In this document: positions 44,435 through 55,372 of the stretch, piece by piece
How the letters are laid out: the number at the start of each line of letters is the position of its first letter
Position numbering within the stretch: the stretch's first letter is position 1
Origin: Pachypanchax playfairii
Lineage: Eukaryota > Chordata > Actinopteri > Cyprinodontiformes > Aplocheilidae
Direction of reading: 5' to 3'
Length of the DNA: 64,000 nucleotides
Assembly: GCA_006937955.1 (NCBI GenBank)
Contig: SSNP01000015.1
Span: forward strand, 1 to 64,000
The notes under the pieces: model-generated
Seen by the model: the letters and a program-made list of their open reading frames with translations, nothing else
Database searches by the model: none
What the model was told of the DNA's origin: nothing
Position numbers and translations under genes: made by a program

Positions 44435-46035
44435 CAGTGGGGCAAAAAAGTATTTAGTCAGCCACCAATTGTGTAAGTTCTCCCACTTAAAAAGATCAGA
44501 GAGGCCTGTAATTTTCATCATAGGTATACCTCAACTATGAGAGACAAAATGAGGAAAAAAAATCCAGAAAATCACATTGTCTGATTTTTAAAGAATTTAT
44601 TTGCAAATTATGGTGGAAAATAAGTATTTGGTCACCTACAAACAAGTAAGATTTCTGGCTTTCACAGACCTGTAACTTCTTTAAGAGGCTCCTCGGTCCT
44701 CCACTCGTTACCTGTATTAATGGCACCTGTGTGAACTCGTTATCAGTATAAAAGACACCTGTCCACAACCTCAAACAGTCACGCTCCAAACTCCACTATG
44801 GCCAAGACCAAAGAGCTGTCAAAGGACACCAGAAACAAAATTGTAGACCTTCACCAGGCTGGGAAGACTGAATCTGCAATAGGTAAGCAGCTTGGTGTGA
44901 AGAAATCAACTGTGGGAGCAATTATTAGAAAATGGAAGACATACAAGACCACTGATAATCTCCCTCGATCTGGGGCTCCACGCAAGATCTCACCCCGTGG
45001 GGTCAAAATGATCACAAGAACGGTGAGCAAAAATCCCAGAACCACACGGAGGGACCTAGTGAATGACCTGCAGAGAGCTGGGACCAAAGTAACAAAGGCT
45101 ACCATCAGTAACACACTACGCCGCCAGGGACTCAAATCCTGCAGTGCCAGACGTGTCCCCCTGCTGAAGCCAGGACACGTCCAGGCCCGTCTGCGGTTTG
45201 CTAGAGAGCATTTGGATGATCCAGAAGAGGATTGGGAGAACATCATATGGTCAGATGAAACCAAAATAGAACTTTTTGGTAGAAACTCAACTTGTCGTGT
45301 TTGGAGGGGAAAGAATGCTGAGTTGGATCCAAAGAACACCATACCTACTGTAAAGCATGGGGGTGGAAACATCATGCTTTGGGGCTGTTTTTCTGCAAGG
45401 GGACCAGGACGACTGATCCGTGTAAAGGAAAGAATGAATGGGGCCATGTATCGTAAGATTTTGAGTGAAAACCTCCTTCCATCAGCAAGGGCATTGAAAA
45501 TGAGACGTGGCTGGGTCTTTCAGCATGACAATGATCCCAAACACACCGCCCGGGCAACGAAGGAGTGGCTTCGTAAGAAGCATTTCAAGGTCCTGGAGTG
45601 GCCTAGCCAGTCTCCAGATCTCAACCCCATAGAAAATCTCTGGAGGGAGTTGAAAGTCCGTGTTGCCCAGCGTCAGCCCCAAAACATCACTGCTCTAGAG
45701 GAGATCTGCATGGAGGAATGGGCCAAAATACCAGCAACAGTGTGTGAAAACCTTGTGAAGACTTACAGAAAACGTTTGACCTCTGTCATTGCCAACAAAG
45801 GCTATATAACAAAGAATTGAGATTAACTTTTGTTATTGACCAAATACTTATTTTCCACCATAATTTGCAAATAAATTCTTTAAAAATCAGACAATGTGAT
45901 TTTCTGGATTTTTTTCCTCATTTTGTCTCTCATAGTTGAGGTATACCTATGATGAAAATTACAGGCCTCTCTGATCTTTTTAAGTGGGAGAACTTACACA
46001 ATTGGTGGCTGACTAAATACTTTTTTGCCCCACTG
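44435..46035 (+). mobile_element. Intact Tc1 element (inner), 1601 bp
   Basis: Ends CAGTGGGGCAAAAAAGTATT and its inverse, with TA on each side (44433-44434, 46036-46037). The inverted repeats span about 200 bp (44435-44634 and 45837-46035). Each arm has two similar short direct repeats, one at the tip (AAAAAAGTATTTAGTCAGCC) and one at the inner end (AAAATAAGTATTTGGTCA), the IR/DR layout known from Sleeping Beauty-type elements. It contains an uninterrupted transposase. Confidence 0.97.
44798..45820 (+). CDS. Tc1-type transposase, intact, 340 aa
   Basis: Cut-and-paste transposase acting in the nucleus on the element's own inverted repeats, inserting at TA. Residues 1-115 form a paired-like domain of two helix-turn-helix units (KQLGVKKSTVGAIIRKWK; TKATISNTLRRQGLK) separated by a GAPRK linker that can contact the minor groove. 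The DDE domain has Asp153 (WSDET), Asp244 (QHDND) and Glu279 (NPIEN), a DD34E triad at the same numbers as in Sleeping Beauty. A glycine-rich box KHGGGNIMLWGCFSA is at 187-201. Length 340 equals the family norm. The ATG lies 163 bp inside the left TIR end. It differs from the protein at 56579-57601 only in the last residue (Asn for Tyr). Confidence 0.97.
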   Translation: MAKTKELSKDTRNKIVDLHQAGKTESAIGKQLGVKKSTVGAIIRKWKTYKTTDNLPRSGAPRKISPRGVKMITRTVSKNPRTTRRDLVNDLQRAGTKVTKATISNTLRRQGLKSCSARRVPLLKPGHVQARLRFAREHLDDPEEDWENIIWSDETKIELFGRNSTCRVWRGKNAELDPKNTIPTVKHGGGNIMLWGCFSARGPGRLIRVKERMNGAMYRKILSENLLPSARALKMRRGWVFQHDNDPKHTARATKEWLRKKHFKVLEWPSQSPDLNPIENLWRELKVRVAQRQPQNITALEEICMEEWAKIPATVCENLVKTYRKRLTSVIANKGYITKN

Positions 46036-46308
46036 TATACCTCAACTATGAGAGACAAAATGAGGAAAAAAAATCCAGAAAATCACATTGTCTGATTTTT
46101 AAAGAATTTATTTGCAAAATATGGTGGAAAACAAGTATTTGGTCACCTACAAACAAGTAAGATTTCTGGCTTTCACAGACCTGTAACTTCTTTAAGAGGC
46201 TCCTCGGTCCTCCACTCGTTACCTGTATTAATGGCACCTGTGTGAACTCGTTATCAGTATAAAAGACACCTGTCCACAACCTCAAACAGTCACGCTCCAA
46301 ACTCCACT

Positions 46309-47319
46309 ATGGCCAAGACCAAAGAGCTGTCAAAGGACACCAGAAACAAAATTGTAGACCTTCACCAGGCTGGGAAGACTGAATCTGCAATAGGTAAGCA
46401 GCTTGGTGTGAAGAAATCAACTGTGGGAGCAATTATTAGAAAATGGAAGACATACAAGACCACTGATAATCTCCCTCGATCTGGGGCTCCACGCAAGATC
46501 TCACCCCGTGGGGTCAAAATGATCACAAGAACGGTGAGCAAATATCCCAGAACTACACGGAGGGACCTAGTGAATGACCTGCAGAGAGCTGGGACCAAAG
46601 TAACAAAGGCTACCATCAGTAACACACTACGCCGCCAGGGACTCAAATCCTGCAGTGCCAGACGTGTCCCCCTGCTGAAGCCAGGACACGTCCAGGCCCG
46701 TCTGCGGTTTGCTAGAGAGCATTTGGATGATCCAGAAGAGGATTGGGAGAACATCATATGGTCAGATGAAACCAAAATAGAACTTTTTGGTAGAAACTTA
46801 ACTTGTCGTGTTTGGAGGGGAAAGAATGCTGAGTTGGATCCAAAGAACACCATACCTACTGTAAAGCATGGGGGTGGAAACATCATGCTTTGGGGCTGTT
46901 TTTCTGCAAGGGGACCAGGACGACTGATCCGTGTAAAGGAAAGAATGAATGGGGCCATGTATCATAAGATTTTGAGTGAAAACCTCCTTCCATCAGCAAG
47001 GGCATTGAAAATGAGACGTGGCTGGGTCTTTCAGCATGACAATGATCCCAAACACACCGCCCGGACAATTAAAAGGAGTGGCTTCGTAAGAAGCATTTCA
47101 AGGTCCTGGAGTGGCCTAGCCAGTCTCCAGATCTCAACCCCATAGAAAATCTCTGGAGGGAGTTGAAAGTCTGTGTTGCCCAGCGTCAGCCCCAAAACAT
47201 CACTGCTCTAGAGGAGATCTGCATGGAGGAATGGGCCAAAATACCAGCAACAGTGTGTGAAAACCTTGTGAAGACTTACAGAAAACGTTTGACCTCTGTC
47301 ATTGCCAACAAAGGCTATA
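46309..47319 (+). pseudogene. Tc1 transposase of the outer element, frameshifted
   Basis: Same start as the intact copy; changes include Asn79 to Tyr, Ser164 to Leu and Arg219 to His. Near 47064-47076 two extra bases shift the frame after NDPKHTAR, and the out-of-frame reading ends at 47145. The Glu279 block and C-terminus follow in another frame up to the third Tc1 insertion at 47320. Both Asp catalytic residues remain, but the enzyme is dead. Confidence 0.95.
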
Positions 47320-47321
47320 TA

Positions 47322-47492
47322 CAGTGGGGTAAAAAAGTATTTAGTCAGCCACCAATTGTGTAAGTTCTTCCACTTAAAAAGATCAGAGAGGCCTGTAATT
47401 TTCATCATAGGTATACCTCAACTATGAGAGACAAAATGAGGAAAAAAAATCCAGAAAATCACATTGTCTGATTTTTAAAGAATTTATTTGCA
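47322..47492 (+). mobile_element. Third Tc1 copy, left 171 bp only
   Basis: Starts CAGTGGGGTAAAAAAGTATT at a TA inside the outer transposase gene (47320-47321). Homology stops at 47492 and other sequence follows; the rest of this copy and the right end of the outer element are missing. Confidence 0.93.
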
Positions 47493-48832
47493 TTTATAAA
47501 GCTTGCTTATGCACAAAACGGGGTCGGAAAACTGCGTAAGCAACTTTCCATGCAAACTTTGGGATCTATAAAAAAAACGTAGCGGAAAAACCTGCGCAAC
47601 TTTAAGTTGACTAAGGACCTGGCTTACGCACATTTTGGACATGGAGAGCATGTGCAGTGCTGCTGTTGAGAGGGATAAAATTATTTATTCCAGCAGCGTT
47701 ATCGATTGTACCGCTTCGTGCGCACACAGAAGAACAACCCCCCACACACACACAGCCCCTGCCCCGACATGCGGAATATCAGCTGGGGGCCAGATTGAGA
47801 CAAAATGTCATGCGTCGTTTATAGTACCAACACAGAAGGCATGATTTTTTATTTTCTACAGTTTTTAATTCTTTAAGTTTGCCTGAAATTTCAGTCTGGA
47901 CATCACATATTTTGTGTACTGTACAGCACTATACAGCGTCAGTTAGCACCCGGCCACTTCGAGGTGCGCCATGCGCCCGAGGCGCACTGGTGGGACAGGC
48001 CGATCCTGCAGCCACATCCTCGGTCACGCACCCGGGATGCCTCGTTGGACGCCTCGTCCAGAGTCACAGGGGGGAAAACAACGAGATTTGGGTTTTGTTT
48101 TATATTTTAATGACGGACACATTTGATCTGTATTAATAAAAGGCTTAGTCTCCTCTGCATGGTCAGTGTCTCCCACCTTCTCCGGCACTATGCCATGCAC
48201 GCTTGCCGGTTCGAGTACAGCTGAAATCCTAACAGCGAGCGGTGGTGGATCAGAGGTGCCAGGCCCTCTGCCAGTGGCAGACACTGGCGGTGGCAAGCCA
48301 TCTTTTTTTTGCCACGCCTTCAGATCTGACCTCTTTTTTAAAATATTTTTTTTAATTCTGCCACAGATCTCTCTGAAGAACTCACAGAATTGACGGCTAC
48401 AGCAACGCTGTGCCACTCCGTGGATTTTCTTTTATTTGTTATGCCACTGCTGTGACCTCCAAAAAGCACTTCCTTTCATTTTTACACCTCACCCACAAGT
48501 ACCTCAATTTCTGCTTTGGTGAAGTTGCGCTTCCTTGATCTGCGGAGGACGAGCCGGCTTATTAATATACTGTACATGACATCCACAAGGCACTTTGCAT
48601 TGACCATTTATGGCAGAAAGTGGGCGTGTTGAGGGTGGGATGTGATCCAGAAACACCTGAGCACATTTCTAGGTAAAGTCTGATTTATAAAGCGGAGATT
48701 GCGTGCAGCTGTTTGTACGCCATGTTTTAAAGGTCCCAAACTTACTTGGCGTAAGCAGATTTTTTTTGCTGAGCTTAAGTACGGTTTTAGTAAGGATTCT
48801 AAGCAAAGTTTTATAAATGAGACCACTTCCGG
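47493..48832 (-). mobile_element. Harbinger-like element relic
   Basis: Ends CATTTATAAAGCTTGCTTA and, inverted, CATTTATAAAACTTTGCTTA. It carries a degraded Harbinger-type Myb/SANT gene on the minus strand. A 3-bp target duplication cannot be confirmed because the left flank is a truncated Tc1. Confidence 0.7.
48130..48545 (-). pseudogene. Harbinger Myb/SANT-type accessory protein relic
   Basis: From 48545 the minus strand reads RKRNFTKAEIEVLVGEV, then after a stop and frame changes FGGHSSGITNKRKSTEW, the helix-turn-helix of the DNA-binding protein that accompanies Harbinger transposases. The part downstream has GRGPGTSDPPPLAVRISAVL, matching the family's Gly-Pro linker and helix. In active elements this protein brings the transposase to DNA and the nucleus. 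Here it is non-functional. Confidence 0.75.
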
Positions 48833-49525
48833 GTAAGACCTGAATTACAGAGGTTATTTAGTCTTTTGTAAAGCCATCAGAGGGTCAAGAGTGATGTCTA
48901 ATATGAAGCTGTAGGCTACGTGTTTTTTTGTGAGTATTCACTTAGACAAGTTTCAAAATTGTAGCTTAAAGTTATTCAGCGCTGCTTTAAAGGAAGGAGA
49001 CGCCATATTAGGAAGAGCAACCTTGCAGACGGTGGAGAAGGAATGCTTTAATGTAAACAGACACACCACGATTCAGCAGGGTGAGAGGAGCAGAAGGAAT
49101 ATTGTTTAGACAACACAATTTACAAATGACAGTGTGTTAGATGCTCAGAGGCAAGGTGGCCCCAGAGCCCTTTTAAAGAGGCCATTTAATGCAAATTCCA
49201 TGACTTCGGGGTTATTTCTGAAGTATTAACCTGTAATTTGAAACATTTTATATCTAAAAAAACATTAAGAAACACTGATTTACAGCGATTTCAATCTGTC
49301 TGCATGAAGATTCTGCTGGCTTCGGCCACAACTCATTAATATTCATTATGCAAATTTGCTGGACTCAGATTGGCCAAAGAAATAGCCTCTGAGAGCACGG
49401 CTTCCTGTTTCCTTCCCTACTGCACATGGCAACAGCGCACCAAGTTTCTTCCGTTTGATATGTGTTTATGCTAACAGCTTTTAGCCAGCAGCCTGCTAGG
49501 CGTGGTCTCAACTGCAGGAGCTGAT

Positions 49526-50793
49526 TAGGGTGACCAGACGTCCTACTTTACCCGGACTAGTCCTCTTTTTGACACCCAAAAAAACGTCCAGGTAGACTTT
49601 CAAAATTTCTCAGAAATGTCCGGGATTGTCCCTCAGAAGTTGGCATTAGGTTCCTCCTTCTTTGCATGTAATTCACTCCATCACTGGTCAGACACTATGT
49701 CCATATGCGTAAGCAGGGGCAGTACAAATAATAACAGTAGTTGGCAGCGAGGGAAGAAAGTTGCATGATCGCAAACATGCCAATACGCAAATGCAAGTAT
49801 ACAGAGGAGCTAAAAAAAAATATCACTTTCCGTTCTGGTCAGGATCCATCCAAGGCAGAATGCATGACATGCAAAGCTAACACTTACGTGTCATTGACCA
49901 ACAAAGATGCTGGCGATTTAGAAAACCATCTAGCTCTAGCCAAACACCTTACCGTACACCTTAATATATGTTATTTTGAAGATTAATATTGTTATCGGTA
50001 TTATTTGTGGCTTTTGAGGAACGGCCTGCGTTGGGAAATGTGTACAAAAGCATTTATTATTATTGTTAGCCTTTTTTATGGCATTTTTGCACTAAAGAGT
50101 GTTAATGTTTACCTGGCTCTGCCAGATCTATGTGTAGCCCCGCCTCTTCTCGATTCGGGGATACACACAGATCTGGAACTGCTCCATTTGAAACAGTCTA
50201 TAAAAGGGAGGGATGTCTGGTATAATATTTTAAGCTGATTGGAGGACGAGCTAGCAAGTGTCTGCCTTTGATGATTTGTCTTTAGCCACTCACAGTGAAT
50301 CAAGCTCTTACGACTCTATTTGGGAGAAAAACACACACATCGTTACCAGTAAGAAAAGCAAAACACATCTTTACCACCAAGAAATGCACAAAGTTCTTAC
50401 CTTTGGTCATTTTTCAATGAAGAAATTGTCTCTAGTTCTCCTAAGACAGATTAAATATCTGCTGTTATGCGTACATCCACCGTCGCAGCCATGTTTGTTT
50501 TGCTTTGTCTGCCAGGGCACTTGCTGCCATACCTGAACACCCGCCTCAAAGCACAATTCTAACACATGATTGGTTTGAATGTTTTTTTGACCGAAATAGA
50601 CGGTTGTCAATGGAGCAGTTCAAGACGGATATTCGTGGGTTTGGAAAACTCCAAATCTCACGAGAATCCGTCTTGCAGCCTATGCACCCTATTACATTTC
50701 AAATGTAATGTTACCTAAAAAAATACAATCCTTTTGTGATTTTTCTCTCAATTTAGGTGTCCTACTTTTTTAAAACCATAATATGGTCACCTA
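49526..50793 (+). mobile_element. hAT element, 1268 bp, with BED-finger fragment
   Basis: Ends TAGGGTGACCAGACG / ATATGGTCACCTA with perfect 8-bp duplications GAGCTGAT (49518-49525 and 50794-50801). The surrounding TTAA element continues across it. Only an N-terminal finger is coded. Confidence 0.93.
49777..49986 (+). pseudogene. hAT transposase N-terminal zinc finger
   Basis: Sixty-nine codons from MPIRKCKYTEELKKNITF, with ECMTCK and DLENHLALAKHL giving a CxxC...Hx5H BED-like finger that binds element ends. The frame leaves homology soon after and no catalytic domain follows, so this is a non-autonomous or decayed copy. Confidence 0.7.
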
Positions 50794-50979
50794 GAGCTGA
50801 TGAATACTAATGAGCAAAGGAGTTGTGACGTAACAAGTACAGGCTGTTTGAACTCGAGTGTTACCTGCATAGTTTGAGAGGTAAAAATTTGCTGTGCTGT
50901 TTTCACACCCAGTATGATGAGCTAAAATATTCAACAGAAACCTCAGAAGAAAACATTTTTAATGGAATGGCCTCTTTAA

Positions 50980-51399
50980 GGATAAAACTGTGTTGATCTT
51001 GTGATATGAAAAGACGCTTGAACAAAAGATTCTTAGGGCAGAGTGCTTCCCTTCGGAGTGCTCTGTTCCAGACAATACGCCAAAATGAACATCTGTCTCT
51101 GGTGTTATTTCTGAGTGTTTCTAGGTTGATCCTGGGGAGAAAAGGACATGCAGTGCTGAGTAAATGATTTGTATCATTCATGGTTTGGTACCACAACATG
51201 GGTTAAAGAAGATCAGCACGACAGACTCTAGGGTGTATAGTGCCAGATCAGGGACATAAAAAGGGGCAGACAATTACTTGTGAACACAAGAAATCAAACA
51301 GGACATAGCCAGATAACACTCCTGCTAAAAACAAAATTGACATGAAAAAGGGATTCATGATACCAAAGGGAAACTTTAAACTCCTGTTTTTGTCAGTTT
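50980..51399. other. Unassigned
   Basis: Nothing recognised. Confidence 0.5.
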
Positions 51400-52453
51400 G
51401 TTGAACCTGAGCATAACAGAGCATCGCAATGTTTCATCAGGTGAGGAAGATGTTGGGCTTGACTCTAAACTGAACCTGTTGAAGAACATGTTCAGTCCAT
51501 TGGCTCTATTCAGACTTCCATCTAAATGATCTTCCTTCTGCTTAAAGCCTGTGATCTTTGTTCCTGACCACACATCTTTTACATTGTTTTGTTGGAGCTT
51601 GTTCTCCAGTTTTTCCTGTACACCTCCTTGTTGCTTCTAATGTAGATTTTAAGTTCATTTTGTACACTTTTCAATAAATCCCTATCTCCCTAAGTGCTCT
51701 TTTTTCAGCAGTTCTTTCAGGTCACTGGTGATCCAGGGTTTGTTTATTGGGGAAGCACTTCACTGTTCTGGTGGGAAGGATGTTGTCCACACAGAAAATC
51801 AAATAATCAGTCACAGACACAATCATAGCACTGATGTCCTTTCTGTGTGGCTCACAGAGCCTGTAGCCTCAAAATATCCTAGAAGAATTGCTTCAGCTTC
51901 CTGTGACAACTTCCTCACAGTTCTTTTGATCACAGGTTGCCTCTAGACAATGGGTTTGTTCACTGAGCAGAGAAAAACAAGATTATGATTTGCATTGACA
52001 TGAGCACGTTGTGTAAAGGACCTCTGTGCATCCGTAATATTTGCATAGAACAAGTCCAGTGTTTTGTTTTCTCTGGTGGAGCAGCTGACAAACTGTTGAA
52101 ATGTTGGCAGTGTAGAAGAGAGAGATATGATTAAACTCTCCAGATAAGGCCACAAATGCAATTGGGTACTGTGTAGCATAGCAGCAGTTAAGCCAATGAT
52201 ATCACATGCAGACTTGGCTGCATGGCGAAATATAAGCTGCCTCTAACATAACACTGGTGAACTCCCTCAGTAGATGACATGGATGAAAACCAACAGCCAA
52301 GAGTCCAATATCTGGATTGCAGAGATGATATTTCACAACAGCATGTCTTTTGTTAAAAAGGACAGCAATCCCACCTCCTTTTCTTTTGCTCCTCCTCTTC
52401 AAATCTCTGTCTGCCTGTATTGTTTGAAAACCAGACAGAGACACAATGGAGTC
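51400..52453 (-). pseudogene. L2/CR1-like LINE fragment (endonuclease and linker)
   Basis: The minus strand carries, in order, SLSGFQTIQADRDLKR, GGGIAVLFNKRHAV (near 52350), QQFVSCSTRENKTLDLFYAN (near 52080) and ITGFKQKEDHLDGSLNRANG (near 51530), all matching LINE C. Many indels; the SDH-like motif is now ANHNLVFL. Both ends truncated; an LTR adjoins the 5' side. Confidence 0.87.
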
Positions 52454-52494
52454 TGCCATCTTTATTTCTTGCTGCGAGTTTTTTATTTTGGTTA

Positions 52495-52956
52495 TGTCTG
52501 TACTTCCTGTTCTCCTCATATGTCATTCAGTATTTTGTCAGTTCAGCTTGTGTCTCCAGTCTAGTGTTTTTCCGTTCAGGTGTTTCTTGTTTCTGTAATT
52601 AGTTTGTGGGTTATTTAAGCAGCCAGTTTTTGTCACTCCGTTGTCAGTTTGTTCTTAGTCCTAGTCGTAGTCGTAGTCCTTGTTTTAGTCTTAGTTCTCA
52701 GTTCTTAGTCTTGTTCTCAGTCTCAGTCTCAGTTCTCAGTTTACCTTAGTCTCGGCTTCTCCTTTTTGTCTCGCACTGTTTTTTACCTCTGTTTGGATTC
52801 ACCGCCTTTTACCCTCATGTAAGTTTATTTTGCTGCCACGTCAGCATTTTACTTTCTTTATTAAAACCTTCTGTTGTTCTTAAAACCTGTTCAGTTGTTT
52901 TTCCCCCACACTCACTGCACCTGGGTCCAACATAAAAACCTTTTAAAAACGTGACA
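52495..52956 (+). mobile_element. LTR-like sequence
   Basis: Starts TGTCTGTACTTCC and ends AAAACGTGACA, with a TATTTAAGCAG promoter-like box near 52612 and TTTATTAAAACC near 52857. Contains irregular TTAGTC/CTCAGT repeats (52650-52750). No duplication found. Confidence 0.6.
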
Positions 52957-53733
52957 ATTGTTCTCTCTCTTGGGGTCAGACTCTGGATCGAAAATGGAAA
53001 ATGGCTGGATGGAAAACTCCTCCAAATTTTTTTTTGATTTGTTTTATTTGGAAATAAAAACTTTAAAAAAGTATCAAACTACAAAAATGGCTGAATGGGT
53101 GGAGTGGAAGGTTCAGCGACCAGGAGGTGGGGCGTGGAATGCAGCACGTCCAACTCATTTAAAGGGACCGCACCAAAACGAGTTGTTTTGCAGACCCTGT
53201 ATGATTAGGGTTAGAAGAGCAGCATATATAAATACGGTAATAAAAAATTCAGACCTAATAATTGCTGTTCCACTAGATATGCACCACAACTAAATTATTT
53301 AGATGCACAAAGGAAGAATTTAAAAGCCCAATATTTCTCCTTTAACTGTAAATGAAAATAAAACCATATTTAGTTTAACTGTAAATGAAAATAAAACCGT
53401 ATTTAATTTAGTTTAATTTTCAACATTTCAGAAAGAGCGTGTGCACGGCATGCTGGGGAATCTGCAGGTTTGTAATTTTTTTTTACTTATCCGGCAGATC
53501 ATGGAGCACTACTGAGCACTGCAGGGGACATGGGGAGAAAAAATTTTTAAGGTAAGAAAATATATAAAAAAAAAAAAAAGAAAGAAAAACATTTTGTGTT
53601 TCCTCAAGAAAGTTTTGAAAAGCCTCTATTTCCTGCATTTACAGTTTCTGGTCTGCTGTGAAATTAACTTCTGTAGCTGAGTGAAGCTGCCCTCCATCAA
53701 CAGAAATCTTCAATGCACTGAATCTGAGTGTTA
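52957..53733. other. Unassigned
   Basis: A 35-bp tandem duplication at about 53337-53405; otherwise nothing recognised. Confidence 0.5.
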
Positions 53734-54040
53734 TGGTGCGTTCACACCGGCCCAATCGTAAACTTCATAAGTGGCAAGTTTACATGTAAAGTCTATGGTG
53801 GACGGGCGTCAGACAGACGTCAACGGCTCTTTGTGAGCATTATGAGCGGCAACTTTTCAAGCTTTTCTAGGGTTTCAGGCGTTGACGCTTGAAATGCTTG
53901 AAAAGCTCATAACGCAGAAAGTTCAGCTAGCTAAACTTTTGACGTTCATAACGTCAAACGTTCTTGAAGCGGCATGTCAACCAATCAGAGCGTCTCATCG
54001 TAGTGACATACCTGAATGAAGCAGGGAGTCTTCAATCACA

Positions 54041-55196
54041 CAAATTAAAAATACTTTATTAATCCCCGAAGGGAAATTAAGTGTTGTTGTAGCTCAGTTC
54101 TTTTTCAGGGAGCCATGAAAAAGATGGCTCCCTGTACAGTGAGGCTTCGTATTTAGACAAATTATAAACCAGAATCATCAGTTAATACTTGGATCACTGC
54201 GTGTTGGATCTGCAGGAAGCAGCTCCAACCCAGCCTGTCCATCTTTAGCTACTCCCAAATTCAAATTAAGTTGCTTTCAATGAGCCTCAGAAAAGTCAGA
54301 AATCTAAACACTTACTGCTTATAAGGTTATAGGTGTGGACGGTCTGTGCTGCAGCGGATTATGAAGAATCTTCTGGCTGAAGACACTCTGGTGTTGAGTT
54401 ACTATGTTCTGAAGAGGATGATGATGGTTTCCATCATGTTCTTCATCCTCCTTTGGACAATCAACTCAAGAGACTCCAGTTCAGTCTCCAGGACAGAATC
54501 AGTCTTCTTTATCAATCTGTTCAGCCTCTTCATGTCACTTGCTCTGATGCTCCACCCCAACAAGTGACTGCAGGTGTGAGCAGCTGACAAACTTCCCTTC
54601 TTTTGCTGCTCCTCTTCAAATCTCTGTCTGCCCGTATTGTTGGAAAGCCAGACAGAGACACGCTGGAGTCTGGGATATGTTCCTTTAGCCATGTCTCAGT
54701 AAAACACATGATGCTGCATTCCGGATACTCTGGCTGGGTCTTCAACAGAGTTCCAAGTTCATCCATTTTGTTAGCAAAGAGATCTCACATTTGTCAATAT
54801 GACTGATAGAAGTGAAGGTTTAAACTTCCTCTTTCTCTCTCTTCACTCTGCTCCTGCTCTGCATCCACGTCTTCTTCTTTTGAGCTCATCAGGGATCCAG
54901 AGTTTCAATTTGAGGATTATTTCAGCCTTAGAAATGTCAGTTAGCTGATCTTTATTGTAAACAAGTCTCGTGTTGCCATGGTTACACATCATAACAAGTG
55001 GCAAAAAAGTGACAAATCAAGCAAAAAACTCAATCAGCACAGCATCCAAATCAGAAGAAAAGTATTTAGAAAATATTTCGAGAAGAAAAAACTAGCAAGA
55101 AATACTCAAAGAGAACAAAAACATGCTAGCAAGTGCTAGCGAAGTCACAGAGCTACTCCAACAAGCTGCCACCAGTTGTAGTGCTATTCCGGAATG
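54041..55196 (-). mobile_element. Mini-LINE copy H, complete
   Basis: Read on the minus strand, it runs from ATTCCGGAATAGC (55196) to CCCTTCGGGGATTAATAAAG at 54050, so both LINE ends are present. It carries the family's deletion junction near 54590 and a 78-codon chimeric frame (54530-54766). This is the most complete copy of the derivative. Confidence 0.9.
54972..54985 (-). promoter_or_regulatory. RFX X-box-like 14-mer in mini-LINE H
   Basis: Minus strand GTAACCATGGCAAC, conserved in position with the other copies. Confidence 0.45.
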
Positions 55197-55372
55197 AAAC
55201 AATCAGACAGGGTGCAGGACAGACGGAAGTAGCGCTGGAAGCAAACCTCATCCATATGTAGCTCCTGGAGCAAATGGTTTAACTCCTCAAACTCAAAACA
55301 CATCTGAAGAATGGGGTGTATCCACAAACGGAGTAAATAAAGCCCAACCACTCTCTCTATATGATCCGCCAT
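55197..55372 (-). pseudogene. Harbinger transposase first exon
   Basis: Starts MADHIERVVGLYLLRLWIHP and continues FEELNHLLQELHMDEVCFQR, YFRLSCTLSDC. This is the N-terminal region of HARBI1-like nucleases (family pattern: W-h-HP, ELR.D, FQRYFRMS). It is cut at 55197 by the mini-LINE insertion, and no catalytic part is found beyond the LINE. Confidence 0.8.

Larger units (their letters stand above)
44343..47319 (+). mobile_element. Outer Tc1 element, split twice
   Basis: Left TIR 44343-44432 (CGGTGGGG, one change from CAGTGGGG) after TA 44341-44342. At its TA 44433-44434 an identical-family element is inserted (44435-46035). The outer element continues at 46036 with the expected next bases and runs to the TA at 47320-47321, where a third copy is inserted. 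Its right end is lost. Confidence 0.95.
43384..48986. mobile_element. TTAA-flanked Kolobok-like element, heavily nested
   Basis: Left end TTAAAGCTGGAGTGCGTAAC and right end inverse GTTATTCAGCGCTGCTTTAA share 16 of 22 terminal bases; TTAA lies at 43380-43383 and 48987-48990. Interior: a short transposon exon on the minus strand (44010-44201), then Tc1 and Harbinger insertions. TTAA plus these ends suggests Kolobok; piggyBac is less likely because its ends start CCC. Confidence 0.6.
49177..50975. mobile_element. TTAA element (AGAGGCC family), copy 3
   Basis: AGAGGCCATTTAATGC at left and inverse AATGGAATGGCCTCT at right, between TTAA at 49173-49176 and 50976-50979. Split by a hAT element at 49526-50793. 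Confidence 0.9.

Noticed and set aside
44851..45447. 198-codon antisense frames on all Tc1 copies
   Set aside because: Mirror frames of the transposase; they recur only because the transposase is conserved.
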